Shown here in pieces: positions 15,078 through 20,177 of a stretch of 20,177 nt of DNA; position 1 is the stretch's first letter; every line of letters begins with the position of its first letter. The translations under genes and the position numbers were made by a program. The notes under the pieces were generated by a model, which did not search any database, had not been told where the DNA came from, and saw only the letters and a program-made list of their open reading frames with translations. The stretch lies in NCBI GenBank assembly GCA_946482165.1, contig CAMLQS010000051.1:1-20177 (forward strand), in the 5' to 3' direction. This DNA comes from an uncultured Verrucomicrobiota bacterium (lineage in GTDB: Bacteria > Verrucomicrobiota > Verrucomicrobiae > Opitutales > Opitutaceae).

Positions 15078-17591
15078 ATGGCCCGCTCCCTTATCCTCGG
15101 TTTCACCACCCTTTGCCTGGCCGTGCTGCCCCCTGCGGCCCACGCCCAATCCGCCACCTCGGCGCCGCCTCCGGCGCCCCCGGCTGCTCCCGCGCCTCCG
15201 CGGGAGACCCTGTCGCTAAACGAGGGCTGGCGCTTCCATCTCGGCGACATCGCGCCCGACTCCTTCCCCGGCGGCCAGGGCGTCAACCTCTACGGCCCCG
15301 ACATCACCTACCACGGCGCCAAGGCCGGGTGCGTGTGGGGAGCGGCCGCGCGAGGCTACGACGACTCGAGCTGGAAGCGGGTGACACTGCCCCACGACTG
15401 GGTGGTCGAGCAGCCTTTTGACGAAAAGGCGCTGAAGCAGCAGGGCTACCGCCGGCGCGGCATCGGCTGGTATCGGCGGACCTTCAAGCTCGATCCCGCG
15501 GATCGCGGCAAAAACCTGGAGCTGCAGTTCGACGGCGTGGCGTCGCGTTGCACGGTGTATTTCAACGGCAGCGAGGTTCAGCACAACTTCAGCGGCTACT
15601 CCTCGTTCCAAGTCAACGTCACCCCCATGGTGCGCTACGGCGACGACATCAACACCATCGCGGTGCGGGTGGACGCCGATCACACCGAGGGCTGGTGGTA
15701 TGAGGGTGGCGGCATCTATCGCCACACCTGGCTAGTCAAGCGCGGCCCCGTCCACATCGCCACCGACGGCGTCTATGCCAACCCCGTGAAGACCGCGAAC
15801 GGCGCATGGACGATCCCCGCCGAGGTCACGCTTGCCAACACCGGCTTCGAAACCGCCTCGGCCTCGGTGGACATCGCCGTCCTCGACGCCGCCGGAAAAC
15901 GGATCGCGGGCGCCCGCTCCGCGCCGTTGAGCATCGTCGCGCAGGGCGACGCCGTTGCGAAAGTCCCGGTCCCGGTCGCGTCGCCGCGTCTTTGGTCCGT
16001 GGATACACCGACGCTCTACACCGTGCGCACGACCGTGCTCCGCGACGACAAGCCCGTCGACTCGGCGGACACCACCTGCGGCTTCCGCACCATCCGCTTC
16101 GACGTCGAGAAGGGCTTTTTTCTCAACGATCAGCCGCTCAAACTGAAGGGCACCAGCAACCACCAGGACCACGCGGGCGTCGGGGTCGCCGTGCCGGATT
16201 CGATCTGGGAATTCCGCGTCCGTAAGCTGAAGGAGATGGGCTCCAACGCCCTGCGCACCGCGCACAATCCCCCGGCGAAGGAGCTGCTCGATGCCTGCGA
16301 CCGCCAGGGCATGCTCGTGATGGACGAGACCCGGCACTTCAACGCCTCGCCCGAATACCTTCAGCAACTTCGCTGGCTGGTTCGCCGCGACCGCAACCGC
16401 CCAAGCGTGATCATGTGGAGCCTCTTCAACGAGGAAGGCCTCCAGGGCCAGGAGGAGGGCATGGAGATGGCTCGCGTGATGAAGGCAGTGGTCAAGCAGC
16501 TCGACACCACCCGGCCCACCACCGGAGGACAAAACAAGGGCCATCTGGGCTGGGACGGCAAAGCCAACCCCAAGAACGCCGCACACGTCCTCGATGTGGT
16601 CGGCATCAATTACCAAACCGACGAATACGCCAAGATCCGCGCCGCGTATCCCGACAAGCCCATGGTCAGCACGGAGGATACTTCCCAGATCATGACGCGT
16701 GGGGAATACACCACCAACTGGTCCACCGTCGTCGGCTCCTACGACGAAGTTTACCCGGGCTGGGCGGCGACCAGCAACGCCCGCAACTCGTGGGAGGCGA
16801 TTTGCGCTCAGCCCTCCTTTGCCGGCGGCTTTTCCTGGACCGGCTTCGCCTACCGGGGCGAACCCACGCCTTACGGCTGGCCGTCCGCCAGCTCCCACTT
16901 TGGCGCGCTCGATCTCTGCGGTTTCCCGAAGACCGAGTTCTACGTTCGCCAAGCTCTCTTCGTTAAAGACAAGCCCGTGCTGACCCTCGTGCCGCACTGG
17001 AACTGGTCCGGCCGGGAAGGCCAAAACATCAAGGTGATGGCGCTCACGAACGCCGACACCGTCACGCTCTCCCTCAACGGCAAGTGGATCGAAGAAAAGA
17101 AGGTCCATCCCTTCCAGATGGCGGAGTGGCAGGTGCCCTACGCTCCCGGTCGACTCGAAGCGATCGCCAAAAAAGAGGGCCGCGAGGTCGCGCGTTTCGC
17201 CGTGGAAACCGCCGGCGCGCCCGTGGCCCTGCGCCTCACGCCGGACCGCGCGGCGCTGGCCGGCGACGGCCGCGACGCGATCCCGGTGACCATCGAGGCA
17301 GTAGACGCACAGGGCCGGCACGTCCCCACCGCCAACCTCGCGGTCGAGCTCGCGCTCAGCGGCCCCGGTGAAAACATCGGCGTCGGCAACGGCGAACCCG
17401 CCGGCCACGAGCCCGAGAAGGGCGACAAGGTCAAAATCTACAACGGTCTCGCCCAGGTCATCCTCCAGAGCCGGCGCGACGGCTCGGGCGATCTCGTTCT
17501 GCGCGCCACGTCCGTCGGCCTCAAGCCGGCCGAAACCATGATCAAGGTCCGGGCCGTGCCCGCGCTCCCGTCCGTCCCGGTCGTGCAATGA
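15078..17591 (+). CDS. Secreted GH2 family glycoside hydrolase (paralogue of the upstream gene)
   Basis: The product is 837 residues from the ATG at 15078; a GTG one codon upstream is also possible. The signal peptide (ARSLILGFTTLCLAVLPPAAHA) is followed by a Pro/Ala-rich linker. The GH2 jelly roll follows (LPHDWVVEQPFD, IGWYRRTFKLD, YEGGGIYRHTWL), then the Ig-like domain and TIM barrel. The acid/base is Glu452 (MWSLFNEEG) and the nucleophile Glu533 (PMVSTEDTS). The C-terminal region (PHWNWSGREGQ, then ENIGVGNGEPAGHEP, IYNGLAQVILQS) matches the paralogue but lacks its inserted domain. The nucleophile context STED differs from GTEQ in the paralogue, so the two enzymes may act on different linkages. 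The stop overlaps the next start (ATGA). Confidence 0.93.
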   Translation: MARSLILGFTTLCLAVLPPAAHAQSATSAPPPAPPAAPAPPRETLSLNEGWRFHLGDIAPDSFPGGQGVNLYGPDITYHGAKAGCVWGAAARGYDDSSWKRVTLPHDWVVEQPFDEKALKQQGYRRRGIGWYRRTFKLDPADRGKNLELQFDGVASRCTVYFNGSEVQHNFSGYSSFQVNVTPMVRYGDDINTIAVRVDADHTEGWWYEGGGIYRHTWLVKRGPVHIATDGVYANPVKTANGAWTIPAEVTLANTGFETASASVDIAVLDAAGKRIAGARSAPLSIVAQGDAVAKVPVPVASPRLWSVDTPTLYTVRTTVLRDDKPVDSADTTCGFRTIRFDVEKGFFLNDQPLKLKGTSNHQDHAGVGVAVPDSIWEFRVRKLKEMGSNALRTAHNPPAKELLDACDRQGMLVMDETRHFNASPEYLQQLRWLVRRDRNRPSVIMWSLFNEEGLQGQEEGMEMARVMKAVVKQLDTTRPTTGGQNKGHLGWDGKANPKNAAHVLDVVGINYQTDEYAKIRAAYPDKPMVSTEDTSQIMTRGEYTTNWSTVVGSYDEVYPGWAATSNARNSWEAICAQPSFAGGFSWTGFAYRGEPTPYGWPSASSHFGALDLCGFPKTEFYVRQALFVKDKPVLTLVPHWNWSGREGQNIKVMALTNADTVTLSLNGKWIEEKKVHPFQMAEWQVPYAPGRLEAIAKKEGREVARFAVETAGAPVALRLTPDRAALAGDGRDAIPVTIEAVDAQGRHVPTANLAVELALSGPGENIGVGNGEPAGHEPEKGDKVKIYNGLAQVILQSRRDGSGDLVLRATSVGLKPAETMIKVRAVPALPSVPVVQ

Positions 17592-19987
17592 CCATGAAGC
17601 CCAACATCGCCGCCGCCTTGGCGCTCCTTTCCGCGTGCCTCTGCTCCGCGCAGCCCTATTTCGTCTCGCCCACCGGCGACGACGCGAATCCCGGCACCCT
17701 GGAAAAGCCCTTCGCCACCCTGCAACGCGCGCAGACTGCGGCGCGGCAGAAGCGCGGCGACGTCTTCCTGCGCGGCGGCATCCACTACTTGGCCGAGCCG
17801 CTCGTGTTCACCGCCGAGGACTCCGGCACCAAAGACGCGCCGCTCGTTTTCCAGAACTACCGGAACGAGCAGGCCGTCATAAGCGGCGGCGTGCGGCTTG
17901 AAAACCTAAGCTGGCAACCCAGCCCGGCTCCCCACGCCCACGCGCCCGCCACCGGCATCTACCAAGCCGCCGTCCCGGCGGATCTTCGGACCGAGGAGAT
18001 ATTCATCAACGGCGAGCGCCAGATTCTGGCGCGCTACCCGAACTTCGACGCGAGCGCGCAATACTTCGACGGCTTCGCGGCCGACGCCGTTTCCGCGCAG
18101 CGCGCCGCGCGTTGGGCGGACCCCGTCGGCGGGTATTACCACGCCATGCATCCGGCCTTCTGGGGCGATTTCACCTGGCGCATCACCGGCAAGGACGCCA
18201 AAGGCGAGCCCACCCTCGAGGGCGGCTGGCAAAACAACCGCGGCGCCGCGGCGCACGACAAGGTGCGCTTCGTGGAGAATCTCTTCGAGGAGCTCGACGC
18301 CCCCGGCGAATGGTTTCTCAACGCGGCCACCCGCACGCTCTACTTTTACCCGCCCTCCGGCCTCGACCTGAAAAAGGCCGTCGTCGAGGCCACCCGCCTG
18401 CGCACGCTCGTCGAGTTTCGCGGCGACGCCGCGCAGCCGGCGCGCTGGATCGCGCTCCGCGGACTGGTCTTCCGCCATGCGGCTCGCACCGTGATGGACA
18501 ATCGCGAGCCGCTCCTGCGCTCCGACTGGACCATCCACCGCGGCGGCGCGGTCTTCTTCAACGGCGCGGAGGATTGCGCGCTCGAGGACGCCTTCATCGA
18601 CCAGGTCGGCGGAAACGCCGTATTCGTGAACAACTACAACCGCCGCGTCGCCGTCCGCGGCACCCGCATCGCCAAGGCCGGCGCGAGCGGCGTCTGTTTC
18701 GTCGGCGACCCGCAGGCGGCGCGCAGCCCCCTGTTCAACTACTACCACACCCAGGACCTCGCTCGGATCGACCGCGCGCCGGGCCCCAAGACCCACAACT
18801 ACCCGGCGGACTGCCTCGTCGAGGACTGCCTCATCACCCTCACCGGTCGCGTCGAGAAACAGACCGCCGGCGTCCAGATCGAGCTCTCCCGGCGCATCAC
18901 CGTGCGCCACTGCTCGATCTACGACATGCCCCGGGCCGGCATAAACATAAGCAGCGGCTGCTGGGGCGGGCACGTCGTCGAGCATTGTGACATCTTCGAC
19001 ACCGTGAAGGAAACCGGCGACCACGGCTCCTTCAACTCCTGGGGCCGGGACCGTTTCTGGCGGCCGAACATCGACGAGGTGAACGCCTGGGTCGCCCAGG
19101 CCCCGGACCTGCCGCTGCTCGACGTGGTCGAGCCCATCCAGCTCCTCGACAACCGCTGGCGCTGCGATCACGGCTGGGACATCGACCTCGACGACGGCTC
19201 CTCGAACTACGTCATCAAAAACAACCTTTCCCTGCGCGGCGGCATCAAGGTCCGCGAAGGTTTCAAGCGCGTCGTCGAGAACAACATCTTCGTGGATGGC
19301 GGCTACGATCCGCACGTCTGGTATTCAAACAGCGGAGACATCTTCCGCCGCAACATCGTCTGGACCGACTACCGTCCCGCCCACATGCCCCCGCCGCCCT
19401 GGGGCGAGGACCTGGACTATAATCTCGCGCATGCCGCGAACGCGACCGAGAGCCGGCCCGCGACCCGCCTGCAGGAGCAAGGCGGACGCGACAAGCACTC
19501 CCTCGTCGCCGACGCCCGCTTCGTCGATCCCGCGCGAGGCGACTACCGCGTCAAGGACGGCTCGCCCGCGCTCGCCCTCGGTTTTGAAAACTTCCCGATG
19601 GATCGCTTCGGCGTGCGAAAACCCGAGTTCAAGGCCATCGCGCGCACGCCGCAGTTCCCCGGCGCGTCGAAGGCCGCGCCCGCTCCCGCCGCGCGCGACG
19701 CCGCGCCGACGACGTGGTTCGGAGCCGGCGTGCGCAACGTTCTCGACCAAGGCGAAATGTCCGCCTTCGGCCTGCCTGGCGTCACGGGTGTGCTCGTCCT
19801 GGACCTTCCGGCGTCGTCCGCCCTGGCCAAGTCCGGAGTAAGGAAAAACGATGTCATCCTCTCCATAAACGGCGAAAAAACGCCGGATACGGCGTCCCTG
19901 AAACGCCAGACTCCCGCCGCGGCTGCGGCCGTGGAGATAGTCCTGTCACGAAACCAAAGCCATTTGGTGATCAAGGTGACACCCTGA
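17588..19987 (+). CDS. Secreted right-handed parallel beta-helix protein (GH141-like) with C-terminal PDZ domain
   Basis: The product is 799 residues. The N-terminal hydrophobic segment (4-21) is a signal peptide; LSAC at 14-17 could also be a lipobox, so lipid anchoring is possible. The mature protein begins PYFVSPTGDDANPGTLEKPF, the usual opening of secreted beta-helix enzymes, and continues with helix-like rungs (WIALRGLVFRHA, CALEDAFIDQVGGNAVFVNN, RITVRHCSIYDMPRAGINIS). This resembles GH141 (fucosidase/xylanase) proteins, but the activity is not provable here. Residues about 708-799 form a PDZ domain (WFGAGVRN, VLVLDLPASSALAKSGVRKN, DVILSINGEKTP), usually a peptide-binding module. The ATG overlaps the GH2 stop (ATGA), suggesting translational coupling. 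Another ATG is two codons on. A GH29-like gene follows after 29 bases. Confidence 0.82.
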   Translation: MTMKPNIAAALALLSACLCSAQPYFVSPTGDDANPGTLEKPFATLQRAQTAARQKRGDVFLRGGIHYLAEPLVFTAEDSGTKDAPLVFQNYRNEQAVISGGVRLENLSWQPSPAPHAHAPATGIYQAAVPADLRTEEIFINGERQILARYPNFDASAQYFDGFAADAVSAQRAARWADPVGGYYHAMHPAFWGDFTWRITGKDAKGEPTLEGGWQNNRGAAAHDKVRFVENLFEELDAPGEWFLNAATRTLYFYPPSGLDLKKAVVEATRLRTLVEFRGDAAQPARWIALRGLVFRHAARTVMDNREPLLRSDWTIHRGGAVFFNGAEDCALEDAFIDQVGGNAVFVNNYNRRVAVRGTRIAKAGASGVCFVGDPQAARSPLFNYYHTQDLARIDRAPGPKTHNYPADCLVEDCLITLTGRVEKQTAGVQIELSRRITVRHCSIYDMPRAGINISSGCWGGHVVEHCDIFDTVKETGDHGSFNSWGRDRFWRPNIDEVNAWVAQAPDLPLLDVVEPIQLLDNRWRCDHGWDIDLDDGSSNYVIKNNLSLRGGIKVREGFKRVVENNIFVDGGYDPHVWYSNSGDIFRRNIVWTDYRPAHMPPPPWGEDLDYNLAHAANATESRPATRLQEQGGRDKHSLVADARFVDPARGDYRVKDGSPALALGFENFPMDRFGVRKPEFKAIARTPQFPGASKAAPAPAARDAAPTTWFGAGVRNVLDQGEMSAFGLPGVTGVLVLDLPASSALAKSGVRKNDVILSINGEKTPDTASLKRQTPAAAAAVEIVLSRNQSHLVIKVTP

Positions 19988-20016
19988 CCATTCCCTCCCT
20001 CCGACCCTCTGACCCC

Positions 20017-20177
20017 ATGACCACTGTTCAAAAAAGTCTGTTCCTGCTTGGCGCGTCGCTCGCAACCGCTTTGGCGCAATCGCCTGCGCTGAATCTCCCG
20101 CCGATCGCCGACGGTCCGTTCAAGCCGGACTGGGATTCGCTCACCCAATACCAGCAGGCGCCGGAGTGGTTTCGCGA
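20017..20177 (+). CDS. Probable GH29 alpha-L-fucosidase (N-terminal fragment, cut by window edge)
   Basis: 53 codons are visible. MTTVQKSLFLLGASLATALA is a signal peptide. The next part, DGPFKPDWDSLTQYQQAPEW followed by FR, matches the opening of family GH29 alpha-L-fucosidases, where the next residues are usually DAKFGIWAHWG. The catalytic residues are outside the window. It starts 29 bases after the beta-helix/PDZ gene and is probably in the same transcript, which supports a fucose-containing substrate for the cluster. The identification rests on a short stretch. Confidence 0.72.
   Translation, partial: MTTVQKSLFLLGASLATALAQSPALNLPPIADGPFKPDWDSLTQYQQAPEWFR

Noticed and set aside
12399..15149. 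Minus-strand open frame of about 916 codons opposite the first plus-strand GH2 gene
   Set aside because: It is a high-GC shadow frame with a compositionally biased translation and no family motif. It runs through the intergenic palindrome and into the next gene.
1..20177. CRISPR array, insertion sequence, integrase, phage or toxin-antitoxin genes
   Set aside because: Looked for direct repeats with regular spacing, transposase or recombinase motifs and small gene pairs; none was seen. The window reads as a glycan-degradation locus rather than a defence or mobile island.

Overview
The window is high-GC DNA from a polysaccharide-degrading bacterium. It is most likely a member of Verrucomicrobiota, probably of the Opitutaceae type. 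This is inferred from gene content: secreted glycoside hydrolases, a sialate O-acetylesterase, a FTLIELL-type pseudopilin beside hydrolase genes, LacI-type regulators and a secreted Fn3/DxDxDG protein. All eleven start codons have pyrimidine-rich leaders and no Shine-Dalgarno sequence.

Layout. From 1 to 7288 the genes are on the minus strand. In transcription order they are a secreted Fn3-module protein (5165-7288) ending in a good intrinsic terminator, a small secreted SGNH hydrolase (3892-4551), a secreted GH2 enzyme (890-3751) and a sialate O-acetylesterase cut by the left edge (1-825). From 7289 to 11531 lies a regulatory block: a LacI-family regulator (+, 7547-8620), a convergent GntR/LacI-type regulator with an extra C-terminal domain (-, 8601-10421), and a divergently placed type II secretion-like pseudopilin (+, 10720-11466) with its own terminator. 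From 11994 to the right edge is a plus-strand hydrolase run: two paralogous GH2 enzymes, a beta-helix/PDZ protein of GH141-like appearance whose start overlaps the preceding stop (ATGA), and the first 53 codons of a probable GH29 alpha-L-fucosidase.

How the parts may work together (inference). The hydrolases would remove galactose- and fucose-type residues and acetyl esters from a complex glycan outside the cytoplasm or in the periplasm. The two sugar-sensing regulators would control the locus. No transporter or sulfatase is encoded in the window, so the full locus probably extends beyond both edges.

The most interesting signals are four. First, a 16-bp CG-centred operator-like motif, GATTnnnCGnTAAATC, occurs before three genes, with a degenerate copy before a fourth. 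Second, the 606-residue regulator is a fusion of GntR helix-turn-helix, LacI-type sensor and a hydrolase-associated beta-sandwich. Third, a domain appears to be inserted in the C-terminal region of one of the two paralogous GH2 enzymes. Fourth, two large imperfect palindromes lie between genes, one of them a branched structure of about 90 bp. None of this was checked by database search.
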